Of a DNA stretch of 64,000 nt, positions 42,300-51,114 are shown in pieces (within the stretch, counting starts at the first letter, position 1; each line of letters opens with the position of its first letter). A program made the position numbers and the translations under genes. The stretch spans positions 2,666,001 to 2,730,000 of the forward strand of contig NZ_CP097263.1 of the NCBI RefSeq assembly GCF_028622115.1, in the 5' to 3' direction. Under the pieces are notes generated by a model. That model made no database searches. It worked only from the letters and a program-made list of their open reading frames with translations, and had not been told where the DNA came from. The DNA is from Kutzneria chonburiensis (lineage in GTDB: Bacteria; Actinomycetota; Actinomycetes; Mycobacteriales; Pseudonocardiaceae).

Positions 42300-42863
42300 A
42301 TGCTGATCGAACGTGCCGCCGCACCACTGCTCGACCTGATCCCCGCCCTGGAACCACACCTTGACGCCCGGACGCCGTGCACCGAGTACACGGTCCGAGG
42401 GCTGGTCAACCACCTGCTGTTCTGGGCCCCGTCGCTGACCGGCGGCGCCACCAAAGTGATTGTGGTACCGCCGGACGCAACGGAAGCGGAGCTTGATCTC
42501 ACCACCGGCGACTGCCTGGCCAGCCTGACCGACGCGGTCACGACGACCGTGAAGGCCTGGAGCGACCCGGCGGCCTGGACCGGCATGACACACATGGGCA
42601 GCCCGATGGAGCTCCCGGCCTCGCAGGTGGGCGGGATGATCGCCGGCGAGTTCCTGGTGCACGGCTGGGATCTCGCCCGCGCGGCCGGACGGGACCTGAC
42701 CGTCGAGGAAGAAGTCGCCGAAGCCCTGCTGGAAGAGCTGGCCAAGACGGCCGAGCTGGGCCGTCAGATGAACATCTTCGCGCCGGAGGTGGCTGTCCCG
42801 GCCGACGCGCCGGCCCTGCACCGGGTCCTCGGCCTCACCGGCCGCGATCCACAGTGGAGCTGA
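42300..42863 (+). CDS. TIGR03086 family metal-binding protein (DinB/mycothiol-type fold)
   Basis: 187 aa. Begins LIERAAAPLLDLIPALEPHL with TPCTEYTVRGLVNHLLFWAP, carrying the first His of the metal site, and later GEFLVHGWDLARAAGRDL with the second. This four-helix fold is shared with mycothiol-dependent maleylpyruvate isomerase and DinB proteins, and thiol-dependent transfer reactions are suspected for the family. ATG 42300. It overlaps the end of the convergent TetR gene by 29 bases. Confidence 0.8.
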   Translation: MLIERAAAPLLDLIPALEPHLDARTPCTEYTVRGLVNHLLFWAPSLTGGATKVIVVPPDATEAELDLTTGDCLASLTDAVTTTVKAWSDPAAWTGMTHMGSPMELPASQVGGMIAGEFLVHGWDLARAAGRDLTVEEEVAEALLEELAKTAELGRQMNIFAPEVAVPADAPALHRVLGLTGRDPQWS

Positions 42864-43410
42864 CGAACTCCCCAATCGCGGCGAAGCCCTCGCGCATCGC
42901 CTCGGCCAGCGGCACCGGCCGGTCGGCCTCGATCCACCGGTGGAACACGACCCGGCCGGTGGCAATGGCGACCTCGGCCACCAAAGCCGGCTCGGCGACG
43001 CCGCGTTCACGCAGTGCCTCGGCCAAGGTGCCGGTCCACGCGGCGAACTTGGCCAGTTCCCGTTCCCGCAGCTCGGAGCTCTGCTCGATGATCCGCTCAC
43101 GCCGGAGCAGCCGGTCGCGGCGGGCGTGCGCGGACTCGGACAGCGCGGCGAAGCCGGCCAGCACGGCGTCCATGGGCGAGGTCTCGGCCGGCGCGGCGCG
43201 GACGGCGTCGGCGATGGTCTCGGCCAGCCGGGTCTCGTCGCCGAACAGGACCTCCTTCTTGTCGGCGAAGTGCCGGAAGAAGGTCCGCTCGGTCAGACCG
43301 GCGTGCGCGGCCACCTCGGCGGCGGTGACCTCGGCGAAGCCCCGCTCGCCGTAGAGCTCCAACGCCGCGTCCTGAAGCCGACGCCGCCCGTCCGGCTGCC
43401 ACCGCGCCAT
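42835..43410 (-). CDS. TetR family regulator of the adjacent esterase
   Basis: 191 aa. DNA-binding domain LQDAALELYGERGFAEVTAA, then VAAHAGLTERTFFRHFADKK. The ligand domain is shorter and helical, with no known ligand. ATG 43410. It is divergent from the esterase gene with two large palindromes between them, so it most likely represses both. Confidence 0.85.
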   Translation of the reverse strand: MARWQPDGRRRLQDAALELYGERGFAEVTAAEVAAHAGLTERTFFRHFADKKEVLFGDETRLAETIADAVRAAPAETSPMDAVLAGFAALSESAHARRDRLLRRERIIEQSSELRERELAKFAAWTGTLAEALRERGVAEPALVAEVAIATGRVVFHRWIEADRPVPLAEAMREGFAAIGEFVSSTVDRGR

Positions 43411-43427
43411 GGATCACACCCTACCGG

Positions 43428-43480
43428 TGATGACAGGAGCTGACATCACGACCTACTCTGATGACAGTCACTGACATCAG
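43428..43480. promoter_or_regulatory. Two tandem TetR operators
   Basis: TGATGACAG-GAG-CTGACATCA (43428-43448) and CTGATGACAGT-C-ACTGACATCAG (43458-43480) are palindromes sharing the half-site TGATGNCAG. Their centres are 31 bases apart, about three helix turns, so two dimers would bind on one face of the DNA. The second ends eight bases before the esterase ATG. Confidence 0.78.
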
Positions 43481-43488
43481 GAGGCGAC

Positions 43489-44397
43489 ATGATCAGGCCC
43501 GACGTGCAGGCGCTGCTCGACCAGATCCCGCCGGAGAGCGGCCCGCCCGAGGCCACGGCCATCCGCGAGTCCATGCGCATGCTGGCCGCGGTGGTCGACC
43601 TGCCGGAACCGCCGCTGGCCACGGCCCGCATGCTCGAGACGGCCCCGCTGCCGACGCTGCTGCTCGACCGCCGCGAGCACCGCGACCCCGGCCCCGTGCT
43701 GGTATGGTTCCACGGCGGCGGCTTCGTCTTCGGCGGCATCGACACCCACCGGTCCATGGCGGCCGACATGGCCCAACGGCTGGACCTGCCGGTGCTGCTC
43801 GTCGACTACCGGCTCGCGCCGGAAGCGCCGTATCCGGCCGCGGTCGACGACGCCGAAGAGATCGCCCGGTGGGTGGCCGGCGGGCCGGCCGAGCTGGGCC
43901 GCGGGGTGACCGGTCTCGTGCTCGGCGGCGACAGTGCCGGCGGCACGATGACCATCGTCACCGCGATGGCGCTGCGGGACCGGCCGGCGGACGTGCCGGT
44001 GGTGGCGCAGCTGCTGCTGTGGCCGGCGACCGATCTGATCGGCAAGTACGCGTCGCAACGCGAGTTCGCCGAGGGCTACCTGCTCACCGAGGCCAGCCGC
44101 GTGTTCTATCAGGACTCGTACCAGCCGGTGATCACGGACGTCCGGGCGTCGCCGATGCAGGGTGACCTTGCCGGCCTGCCGCCGGCCGTGGTGCTGACCG
44201 CCGGCCTCGATCCGCTACGGGACGAGGGCCGGGCCTACGCCGCCGGGCTGATCACCGCAGGCGTGCCGACGACGTTCTTCGAAGCAGTCGGCAACATTCA
44301 CGCCTTCGGCCTGCTGCGCAAGGCGATCCCGTCGTCGGTGCCGGACCTGGCCCAGGCATTGAGCGCGCTCAGGGCCATGGTCGGCGGGCTGGCCTGA
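43489..44397 (+). CDS. HSL-type alpha/beta hydrolase (esterase/lipase)
   Basis: 302 aa. Hormone-sensitive-lipase family: oxyanion motif WFHGGGFVFGG, nucleophile in LGGDSAGGTMT, acid Asp in TAGLDPLRDEG and catalytic His in GNIHAFGLL. It should cleave short acyl esters in the cytoplasm. ATG 43489 has AGGAGG upstream. Regulated by the divergent TetR protein. Confidence 0.9.
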   Translation: MIRPDVQALLDQIPPESGPPEATAIRESMRMLAAVVDLPEPPLATARMLETAPLPTLLLDRREHRDPGPVLVWFHGGGFVFGGIDTHRSMAADMAQRLDLPVLLVDYRLAPEAPYPAAVDDAEEIARWVAGGPAELGRGVTGLVLGGDSAGGTMTIVTAMALRDRPADVPVVAQLLLWPATDLIGKYASQREFAEGYLLTEASRVFYQDSYQPVITDVRASPMQGDLAGLPPAVVLTAGLDPLRDEGRAYAAGLITAGVPTTFFEAVGNIHAFGLLRKAIPSSVPDLAQALSALRAMVGGLA

Positions 44398-44484
44398 GAC
44401 GGCGAGACGCCGGCCACATCGGCTCCAATCCGGAAATTCGTTCACGGACCGGGCGGTTGACCCGGGTGGACGAGGGAGGCGGCG

Positions 44485-45498
44485 ATGGCGGCTATCGGGT
44501 GGGCACACAAGCCGGCCGTCTTCCCGTGGCGCGCGATCCTGCACTGGGCGGTCGTCGGGGCCGCCCTCGGCTGGGTCGCCTGGCGCATTCCGGACATGGT
44601 TTCCCAGTTCACCGCAACGGGTGTGCACCTGGACCGCGTCGAGTGGGGCTGGCTGCTGGTGGCCGTGCTGAGCGGCGCCGGTGCGCTCGCGGTGTACGGC
44701 GAACTGCACCGGCAGCTGCTGGTCGTGGGCGGTGCCGAGCTGCCGGCCGGCACCGTCCAGGGCATCAACTTCGCGCAGAACGCCGTGTCGACGACCGTGC
44801 CGGTGGTCGGCGGGGCCGGCTCGCTGGGCTATGGCATCACGCAGCTGCGCAAGCGGGGCGTGACGGGGCCGGTGGCGGCGTGGTCGGTGCTGATGGCCGG
44901 CCTGATCACGACCGTCACGTTGATCGTGATTGGCGCGCTGGCGCTGGCGATCGCCGGTTCGGTGCCGGCGGCTGTGGCCGTACCGATCGCCGTTGTCGTG
45001 GGCTTCGGCACATTCGGGGCGTGGCAGCTGCTGACGCGGCCGGCGGTGCTCCGAGCCGTGGTTCGGCTGGTGCCCCGTCGGTGGGCTTCGCAGGCCGAAT
45101 CGGCGGCGGTGGCGTTGTCGGACAACGTTGCTTCGATGCGGCCCAGCGGCCGGCGGTGGCTGGTGCTGGTCGGCACAGCACTGCTCAGCTGGGTACTCGA
45201 CTTCGTGACGTTGGTGGCCAGCGTGCTCAGTGTGGACGTCGAGGTGCCGTGGGCGGCGCTCGTCGTCGGATTCCTGATCGTGCAAGGCAGTATCGCGTTG
45301 CAGATCCTCCCCGGCGGCGCCGGGCTCGCCGAGACCGGGCTGCTGGGCGTCCTGCTCAGCGCCGGCATCGCGGCCGCGCCGGCCGGCGTGATCGTGCTGT
45401 TCTACCGGGCGATCACGTGGCTTGGCCTGGCCGTGGTCGGCTGGGCCGTCTACGCCGTGATGCCGCGTCTGCGTCGCCGGCCCGAATTGGCCTTCTGA
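44485..45498 (+). CDS. Membrane protein of the lysylphosphatidylglycerol synthase TM / UPF0104 family
   Basis: 337 aa with about eight hydrophobic segments. The family pattern is seen in GINFAQNAVSTTVPVVGGAGSL, LLSWVLDFVTLVASVLSVDV and QILPGGAGLAETGLLGVLL. Proteins of this family form the flippase-like part of MprF or stand alone with unknown cargo. ATG 44485 follows GAGGGAGGCG. Preceded by 87 bases with only a tiny hairpin; likely monocistronic or coupled with the small zinc-ribbon gene. Confidence 0.82.
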   Translation: MAAIGWAHKPAVFPWRAILHWAVVGAALGWVAWRIPDMVSQFTATGVHLDRVEWGWLLVAVLSGAGALAVYGELHRQLLVVGGAELPAGTVQGINFAQNAVSTTVPVVGGAGSLGYGITQLRKRGVTGPVAAWSVLMAGLITTVTLIVIGALALAIAGSVPAAVAVPIAVVVGFGTFGAWQLLTRPAVLRAVVRLVPRRWASQAESAAVALSDNVASMRPSGRRWLVLVGTALLSWVLDFVTLVASVLSVDVEVPWAALVVGFLIVQGSIALQILPGGAGLAETGLLGVLLSAGIAAAPAGVIVLFYRAITWLGLAVVGWAVYAVMPRLRRRPELAF

Positions 45499-45566
45499 GA
45501 CGGCTGTTGTTGCCCATCGGCGTAGCATTCGAGGTGCGTGTCTCAACGGTGAAGAGGTGGGGCAGC

Positions 45567-45803
45567 ATGTTCTCGGAGCGGGTTGTCGAGCGGTATCGGT
45601 TCACCTGCGCCCGGTGCGGCGAGCACTCGGACGACGTCTACCAGGCCACGCATGTCACCGACGCGTTCGGGGACACCTTTTCCTATTACAGCCACGGCGG
45701 TTACCCGTGCGAGGCGCCGGCGGCCGAGGAGACGATGTGCCCCGGCTGCCACTGCGGGCCGGTCCACGTAGGACTGTTGTCGCGGGTCGCCCTCGCGACG
45801 TAG
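45567..45803 (+). CDS. Small putative zinc-ribbon protein
   Basis: 78 aa. Two CxxC-type pairs, CARCGEH near residue 14 and CPGCHCG near residue 58, with a Cys between them (YPCEAPA), suggest a bound zinc. ATG 45567 has GAAGAGGTGGGG upstream. It lies 68 bases after the membrane protein gene. No function can be given; similar short Cys-rich proteins are common in actinomycetes. Confidence 0.6.
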   Translation: MFSERVVERYRFTCARCGEHSDDVYQATHVTDAFGDTFSYYSHGGYPCEAPAAEETMCPGCHCGPVHVGLLSRVALAT

Positions 45804-45882
45804 CAGCATCAAGCCATCCTCAAGCCCTGGAACCGTGTTCCGGCCGACCTCGTTGCACCGCCACAGGCAACAAGGGGGCGCC

Positions 45883-46662
45883 ATGCGGGGCGAGAGACTG
45901 AGTAACGGCCTGACCGTTATCACCGTCGGCGAAGGACCGCCACTGGTCACTCTGCCGGGCCTGGGGGCCGGTGCGGACCTGGCCACCAAGGTTCCGGTGC
46001 TGGCCGCGGTCGCCGCAAGGACGCTGGCCGGCGGCCTCGGCCGGCAGGTCCACCACATTCAGCGGCCGACGAATCCGCCGGCGGGCATGACGCTGCCGGA
46101 TCTCGCGAGCTGGCATGCGGATGCTCTTCGCAGCCGGTTCGGCGGGCCGGTGGATCTCATGGGCTCCTCGGGTGGCGGCGCGACGGCGTTGCAGATCGCC
46201 CTCGATCACCCGGACGTGGTTCGGCGGCTCATCCTCTGCGTGATCGCCGGCCGGCCGGGCGCGGAAGGGCGGCGCGAGCTGGTGCGGCTCATGGACGACG
46301 AGCGGCGAGGCCGCAACAATCCTTGGGCGGCAAGCGGTCTGGTGACAAGAGGACCGCGAAGGCTGATCATCGCCGGCACATTGGCGGCCGCGACCATCAC
46401 CGGCAAGAAGCGTGCGCCGGGAGAGTTCGCGCTCGTGGAGGCGATCAAGGACTGGGACGTCATGGGGCGGCTGCCCGAGCTTCACACGCCGACACTGCTC
46501 ATCGCGGGCGGCCGGGACACGCTGATCCCGGCGGACATCGCGAAGGCGACGGCGGAAGCAATTCCGAACTGCCATCTGCTGATGATCGAGAGCGGCGATC
46601 ACCTGACGACGATGTTCGACCGCCGGGTCAGCCCGACGATCAAGGGATTCCTGGCCGCCTAA
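45883..46662 (+). CDS. Alpha/beta hydrolase
   Basis: 259 aa. Core motifs: PLVTLPGLGAG, nucleophile Ser in LMGSSGGGATALQIAL, acid Asp in AGGRDTLIP, catalytic His in SGDHLTTMF. ATG 45883 follows AAGGGGG. Substrate unknown. Convergent with the CDF transporter gene, overlap of four bases. Confidence 0.83.
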   Translation: MRGERLSNGLTVITVGEGPPLVTLPGLGAGADLATKVPVLAAVAARTLAGGLGRQVHHIQRPTNPPAGMTLPDLASWHADALRSRFGGPVDLMGSSGGGATALQIALDHPDVVRRLILCVIAGRPGAEGRRELVRLMDDERRGRNNPWAASGLVTRGPRRLIIAGTLAAATITGKKRAPGEFALVEAIKDWDVMGRLPELHTPTLLIAGGRDTLIPADIAKATAEAIPNCHLLMIESGDHLTTMFDRRVSPTIKGFLAA

Positions 46663-47684
46663 CGGTGATGGGCCAACACTTCGTGGGCGTCTACGGCGCG
46701 CGAAGCGGGCTCGGTGTGCACAACGGCGGCGGCCAGACGGGGAACGGCGTGCACCAAGCGGTGCTCGACGTCGTGGGCGATGCGGTGGGCCTGCTCGACG
46801 GTCAATGCGGCGTCGACGGTGACGGCGAGCTCGGCGCGGAGGCTGTGCCCGATCCACCGCATGCGAACCTGGCCGGCGGCAAGGACATCGGGCACGGACA
46901 AGGCGGTCTGCTCGGCCAGATCGATGGTCGCGGGGTCGACGGCGTCCATGAGACGGCGGAAGACCTCGCGGGCGGCGTCACGGAGCACGAACAGGATCGC
47001 GACGGTGATCGCCAGGCCGATGATCGGGTCAGCCAACGGGAAACCGAGCGCGACACCGCCGGCCCCGAGCACCACGGCCAGCGACGTGAACCCGTCGGTC
47101 CGGGCGTGCAGGCCATCGGCGACCAGGGCGGCGGAGCCGATGCGGCGGCCGACGACGATGCGGTACCGGGCGACGATCTCGTTGCCCAGGAAGCCGATGA
47201 CACCAGCGGCGGCGACGACCCACAGGTGGCTGACCGGCTGCGGGTGGATCAAGCGGTCGACGGCCTGCCAGCCGGCGACCACGGCCGAGCCGGCGATGAT
47301 CAGCACGACGATCACGCCGGCCAGGTCCTCGGCGCGGCCAAGGCCGTAGGTGTAGCGACGGGTGGCGGCGCGGCGGCCGAGCAGGAACGCGACGCCGAGC
47401 GGCAGAGCGGTCAAGGCGTCGGCGAAGTTGTGGATGGTGTCGCCGAGCAGCGCGACGGAGCCGCTGAGGAACACCACCACCAACTGCGCGACGGCGGTGA
47501 CGAACAGGGCGGCGAAGGACCAGCCCAGGGTCCGCATGCCCAGCCGGCTCGTCTCCAGCGCGGTGTCCACGCGGTCGGCGCTGTCATGGCTGTGCGGCTT
47601 GATCACGTGCCGGAGCCGCGCCAACCGCGAACGCCGGTGGCCGTGCCCGTGCCCATGTCCGTGGCCATGCCCGTGCTCTGTCAC
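46659..47684 (-). CDS. Cation diffusion facilitator (CDF) metal exporter
   Basis: 341 aa. The N-terminus is a run of Gly-His pairs (TEHGHGHGHGHGHGH), a metal-collecting tail. Six membrane helices follow with the CDF sites LLGDTIHNFADALTALP (helix 2, HxxxD) and LVADGLHARTDGFTSLAVV (helix 5, DxxxHARTD), then the cytoplasmic C-terminal domain (VRMRWIGHSLRAELAVTV). Exports zinc or a similar divalent metal against protons. GTG 47684. It is divergent from the ArsR gene with 37 bases between. Confidence 0.9.
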   Translation of the reverse strand: MTEHGHGHGHGHGHGHRRSRLARLRHVIKPHSHDSADRVDTALETSRLGMRTLGWSFAALFVTAVAQLVVVFLSGSVALLGDTIHNFADALTALPLGVAFLLGRRAATRRYTYGLGRAEDLAGVIVVLIIAGSAVVAGWQAVDRLIHPQPVSHLWVVAAAGVIGFLGNEIVARYRIVVGRRIGSAALVADGLHARTDGFTSLAVVLGAGGVALGFPLADPIIGLAITVAILFVLRDAAREVFRRLMDAVDPATIDLAEQTALSVPDVLAAGQVRMRWIGHSLRAELAVTVDAALTVEQAHRIAHDVEHRLVHAVPRLAAAVVHTEPASRAVDAHEVLAHHR

Positions 47685-47721
47685 GTTGCCAGAATGCGCT
47701 GATCAGGGGCAATATGCAACC

Positions 47722-48102
47722 ATGTGCGCGCACAAGAACATGGCAGGTGCCAGTGGTTCGCACCAGCAAGTCGACGGCGAACGCCTCGGCATCGCCGCCG
47801 ACGTGCTGCGCCACCTCGCCGATCCCACGCGCCTACACCTGCTGTACCTGCTCGGTGACGGCGAGCAGGACGTGACGACCCTCACCGAGCAGGTCGCCGC
47901 GTCACGCTCCTCCGTGTCGCAACACCTGGGCCGCCTGCGACTGGCCGGCCTCGTGCAGGCGCGGCGAGACGGCCGCCGCATGCTCTACCGCATCACCAGC
48001 GATCACCTGTCGGCGCTGGTCGACGAAGCGCTGGGCTTCGCCGACCACGCCGTGCGGGGAATCCCCATCACTCCGTTTAGAGGTCCACCCGCGTTCCCAT
48101 GA
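47722..48102 (+). CDS. ArsR/SmtB family metal-responsive repressor
   Basis: 126 aa. Winged helix: LGIAADVLRHLADPTRLHLL, then VTTLTEQVAASRSSVSQHLG and the wing VQARRDGRRMLYRI. His and Asp in DHLSALVDEALGFADHAV fit an alpha-5 metal site, and MCAHKNM at the start (Cys2, His4) may add ligands as in NmtR/CmtR. ATG 47722 is taken; ATG 47740 is possible. It should repress the divergent CDF exporter until metal binds. The 37-base gap holds short A/T-rich bits but no clear palindrome. It overlaps the kup gene end by 26 bases. Confidence 0.86.
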   Translation: MCAHKNMAGASGSHQQVDGERLGIAADVLRHLADPTRLHLLYLLGDGEQDVTTLTEQVAASRSSVSQHLGRLRLAGLVQARRDGRRMLYRITSDHLSALVDEALGFADHAVRGIPITPFRGPPAFP

Positions 48103-49978
48103 TGACGGTCCGCTCCACCGGCAGCCGGAAATACACCGCCGGGCTGGCGGCATTGTGGGCCAGGCCGACGAACAGCATCTTCTGCCACCGCGGCAGGCCC
48201 TTCTCCCGCGGCCCGGCCTCGATGCTCACGCGCGACAGGTAATAGAAGGCCGAGTCCGGGTCGACCTCCAGCTCGGAGGTGAGCATGAAGGCGTCCCGCA
48301 GCGCCGACGGGATGTCCTGGTCGTCCTGGAAACCGAAACGGACCGTGAGATGCACGATTCCGTCGTCGTTGCGGTGCAGGGAATCGACGTTCAGACGCTC
48401 ATTGCGCGGCACATGCGGCACGTTCTCCGGAATCACGGTCACGATGACCACGTGCTCGTGGACGACGCCGTTGAATTCGAAGTTGGCGCGCAGCGCCAGC
48501 GGCACGGTCTCCTTGGACGGATGCGGGAAGACGGCGGTGCCGGGCACGCGGACGGTGCCGGTGGCGCGGATCTCGTCGACGAATTCGGCCATGGAGCCCT
48601 CGATCTCGACCCGCCGGGCGGTGACGACACGGCGACCGCGCTGCCAGGTCAGCATCACCGTGACGACGAGCGCGCCGAGCAGCAGCGGCAGCCAGCCGCC
48701 GTGCACGATCTTGGTCAGGTTGCCGGCGAGGAACACCAGCTCCAGGCCGCCGAACACGACCGCGACCAGGGTGAGCTGCCACCACTTCCACCGCCACGCG
48801 GCGCCGGCCAGCACCAGGAACAGCGAGGTCGTGAGCAGCAGCGTGCCGGTGACGGCCAGCCCGTACGCGGTGGCCAGCGACTGCGACGAGCCGAAGGTGA
48901 CGGTGATGATGAGGACGCCGGCCAACAGGATCCAGTTGATGCCGGGCACGTAGATCTGGCCGCTTTCCTCCTTGGAGGTGTGCCGGATGGTGAGAATGGG
49001 CAGGAATCCGAGCTGCACGGCCTGCCGGGCCATGGAGAACGCGCCGGAGATCACCGACTGGGAGGCGATGACCGTGGCGATGGTGGCCAGCACGATCAGC
49101 GGGATCTGGGCCCAGCCCGGAGCCAGCAGGAAGAACGGATTCGACACCGCGTCCGGCTGGCTGAGAATCAATGCGCCCTGGCCGAGATAGTTCAGCGTCA
49201 ATGCGGGAAAGACCACGAAGAACCAGGCTCGGCTGATCGCCGGCCGGCCGAAATGGCCCATGTCGGCGTACAAAGCCTCGGCGCCGGTGATGGCGAGCAC
49301 GACCGCTCCCATGGCGACGAAGGCCAACACCGGCCGGTCCACGAAGAACGCGATCGCGGAGGTCGGCGACAAAGCCAGCAGAATGCCGGGCTTGGCGATG
49401 ACCCACGGCAGCCCGAGCAGGCCGATCACCGCGAACCACAGCACCATGATCGGCCCGAAGAACCGGCCGACCCGGTGCGTGCCCAGCCGCTGCGCCAGGA
49501 ACAGCAGCACCAGGATGGTCACGCCGATCGGCAGCACGATCTCCTTGATCTCCGGCGACACCACCTCGATGCCCTCGACCGCGGACAGCACCGAGATCGC
49601 CGGCGTGATCACGCTGTCCCCGAAGAACAGCGACGCGCCGATCACACCGAACAGCACCGCCGTGGCGACCATCTTCGTGCGGCCGGCCACGCTGCGCCGG
49701 ATCAGCGCGGCCAGGGCCATGATGCCGCCCTCGCCGTCGTTGTCGGCGCGCATCACGAAGGCCACGTACTTGATCGACACGATCAGCAGCACGGCCCAGA
49801 ACACCAGCGAGATCACGCCGTACACGTCCTGGGCGACCGGCCGGATCGCGCCGCCGTCGATGGCGAACACGGTTTGCAGTGAATACAGCGGGCTGGTGCC
49901 GATGTCGCCGAACACGACGCCGAGTGCACCGACCGCGAGCGCCGCCATACCGGTGCGCTGGTGTCCCTCGTTGCTCAC
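48077..49978 (-). CDS. kup: KUP-family potassium uptake protein
   Basis: 633 aa, normal size. Starts with ALAVGALGVVFGDIGTSPLY, the KUP hallmark, followed by about 12 membrane helices (MRADNDGEGGIMALAALI, GDSVITPAISVLSAVEGIEV, GAEALYADMGHFGRPAI) and a cytoplasmic C-terminal domain of about 190 residues. Proton-coupled potassium uptake at low external potassium. GTG 49978 (VSNEGHQRTG) is chosen over longer starts without conserved sequence. The divergent gene is the SnoaL-like one. Confidence 0.93.
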   Translation of the reverse strand: MSNEGHQRTGMAALAVGALGVVFGDIGTSPLYSLQTVFAIDGGAIRPVAQDVYGVISLVFWAVLLIVSIKYVAFVMRADNDGEGGIMALAALIRRSVAGRTKMVATAVLFGVIGASLFFGDSVITPAISVLSAVEGIEVVSPEIKEIVLPIGVTILVLLFLAQRLGTHRVGRFFGPIMVLWFAVIGLLGLPWVIAKPGILLALSPTSAIAFFVDRPVLAFVAMGAVVLAITGAEALYADMGHFGRPAISRAWFFVVFPALTLNYLGQGALILSQPDAVSNPFFLLAPGWAQIPLIVLATIATVIASQSVISGAFSMARQAVQLGFLPILTIRHTSKEESGQIYVPGINWILLAGVLIITVTFGSSQSLATAYGLAVTGTLLLTTSLFLVLAGAAWRWKWWQLTLVAVVFGGLELVFLAGNLTKIVHGGWLPLLLGALVVTVMLTWQRGRRVVTARRVEIEGSMAEFVDEIRATGTVRVPGTAVFPHPSKETVPLALRANFEFNGVVHEHVVIVTVIPENVPHVPRNERLNVDSLHRNDDGIVHLTVRFGFQDDQDIPSALRDAFMLTSELEVDPDSAFYYLSRVSIEAGPREKGLPRWQKMLFVGLAHNAASPAVYFRLPVERTVIMGTRVDL

Positions 49979-50113
49979 GGCGCACAGTCTGCCCGGCCCG
50001 AGTGGATCACGCCCACAACGACACCCGTCAGGGCAGCAACCAGCGGATTCCCGGGCATCGCCCGCCTTCACGCCCTAGCGTCGGAGAACAACCACCAGGA
50101 GGGGACGAACACC

Positions 50114-50497
50114 GTGCGGGAGATCTTCGGGCGCTATGTGCACGCCGGCGCGCTCAGCCGCGACGCCGACGCGCTGGCCGAGCTGTTCACCGAGGACGGC
50201 GTGCTGGAGGCGCCGCTGGTGCCGGAGGGGCATCCGTTCCCGAATCGGATGGCCGGCCGCGAGGCGATCCGCAAGGGCATGGCCGAGTACTACCAGCGGC
50301 CGGTCGGCGGCCCGGGTGTGGTCGACACGGCGCGGTCCAGCTTCGTGGTGCACGACACCGCCGATCCGGACGTGTTCATCGCCGAGATCGACACCGTGGT
50401 GGACGGCGCGGCGATGTCGTTGGTGCAGATCGTGCGCCTGCGCGACGGGAAGATCGCTCGCCTGCGTGACTATTTCGCGCCCGACACGCTGGCGTAG
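50114..50497 (+). CDS. SnoaL-like/NTF2-fold protein
   Basis: 127 aa. Cone-shaped NTF2 fold pattern: IFGRYVHAGALSRDADALAE, LFTEDGVLEAPLVPEGHPFP, REAIRKGMAEYY, VRLRDGKIARLRDYFAPD. These small proteins act as isomerases, hydrolases or ligand binders; the role is unknown. GTG 50114 has AGGAGGGG upstream, and TAGCGT at 50076-50081 may be its -10 box. The region 49979-50075 shows nothing else. Confidence 0.78.
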   Translation: MREIFGRYVHAGALSRDADALAELFTEDGVLEAPLVPEGHPFPNRMAGREAIRKGMAEYYQRPVGGPGVVDTARSSFVVHDTADPDVFIAEIDTVVDGAAMSLVQIVRLRDGKIARLRDYFAPDTLA

Positions 50498-50535
50498 GAG
50501 GTGCGCCGAGGCGGCGTTCGTGGTGCCCTTGAGCG

Positions 50536-51114
50536 ATGACGTTGCTCACGCGCGCCCTCGACGCCGCGTTCGGCCACCCGCGCGGCGTCGCCGGCCGGCT
50601 GGGCGGGTCGATCATGGCGCGCGGCAACCGTGAGCAGGAACGCGACGCCGTCGCCGCAGCGTCGCTGAGCTCCGGCGAATGCGCGCTGGTCATCGGGCAC
50701 GGGCCGGGGCTCGGTGTCGTGCTGGCCGCCGAGGCGGTCTCCCCCGGCGGCCACGTGATCGGCGTCGACCCGTCGGACGTCATGCGGACGATGGCCGCCG
50801 AGCGCTCCGCCGGCGCGGTCCAGACGGGCGACATCGAGCTGCGCACCGGCACCGCCGAGCACACGGGTTGCGCCACCGGGTCGGTCGACGCGGCGATCTC
50901 CGTGAACAACGTGATGCACTGGAAGCGGGCCACCGGGTTCGCCGAGCTGCGCCGGGTGCTGCGGCCGGGCGGCCGGCTGGTGGTCAGCGTCCACCGGCAC
51001 GTGTTGGACGTCGAGCCCGGCCGGCTGCGGGCCGAGGCCGAGGCGGCCGGGTTCGTGGACGTCACGGTGGCGTACCGGGATCGCGCGGTGGAGCTGGTCG
51101 GCTTCAGGGCCTGA
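50536..51114 (+). CDS. Class I SAM-dependent methyltransferase
   Basis: 192 aa, short. SAM-site LVIGHGPGLGVVLAAEAVS (motif I altered to GHGPGLG), then HVIGVDPSDVMRTMA, DAAISVNNVMHWKRATG and LRRVLRPGGRLVVSVHRHV. UbiE/Methyltransf_11-like. Substrate unknown. It follows the SnoaL-like gene by 38 bases and may be co-transcribed. Its end overlaps the reductase gene by 11 bases. Confidence 0.8.
   Translation: MTLLTRALDAAFGHPRGVAGRLGGSIMARGNREQERDAVAAASLSSGECALVIGHGPGLGVVLAAEAVSPGGHVIGVDPSDVMRTMAAERSAGAVQTGDIELRTGTAEHTGCATGSVDAAISVNNVMHWKRATGFAELRRVLRPGGRLVVSVHRHVLDVEPGRLRAEAEAAGFVDVTVAYRDRAVELVGFRA

Noticed and set aside
44401-44411. GGCG-AGA-CGCC hairpin after the esterase gene as terminator
   Set aside because: Only four base pairs with a three-base loop; expected by chance at this GC content.
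44457-45803. A 448-codon open frame ending in the zinc-ribbon protein
   Set aside because: Its first 370 codons are the wrong frame of the membrane protein gene. Only the part from ATG 45567, with a ribosome site, looks like protein.
47640-47682. Short tandem repeat of GGGCAC/GGACAT type units
   Set aside because: It encodes the His-rich N-terminal tail of the CDF exporter and is explained by protein function.
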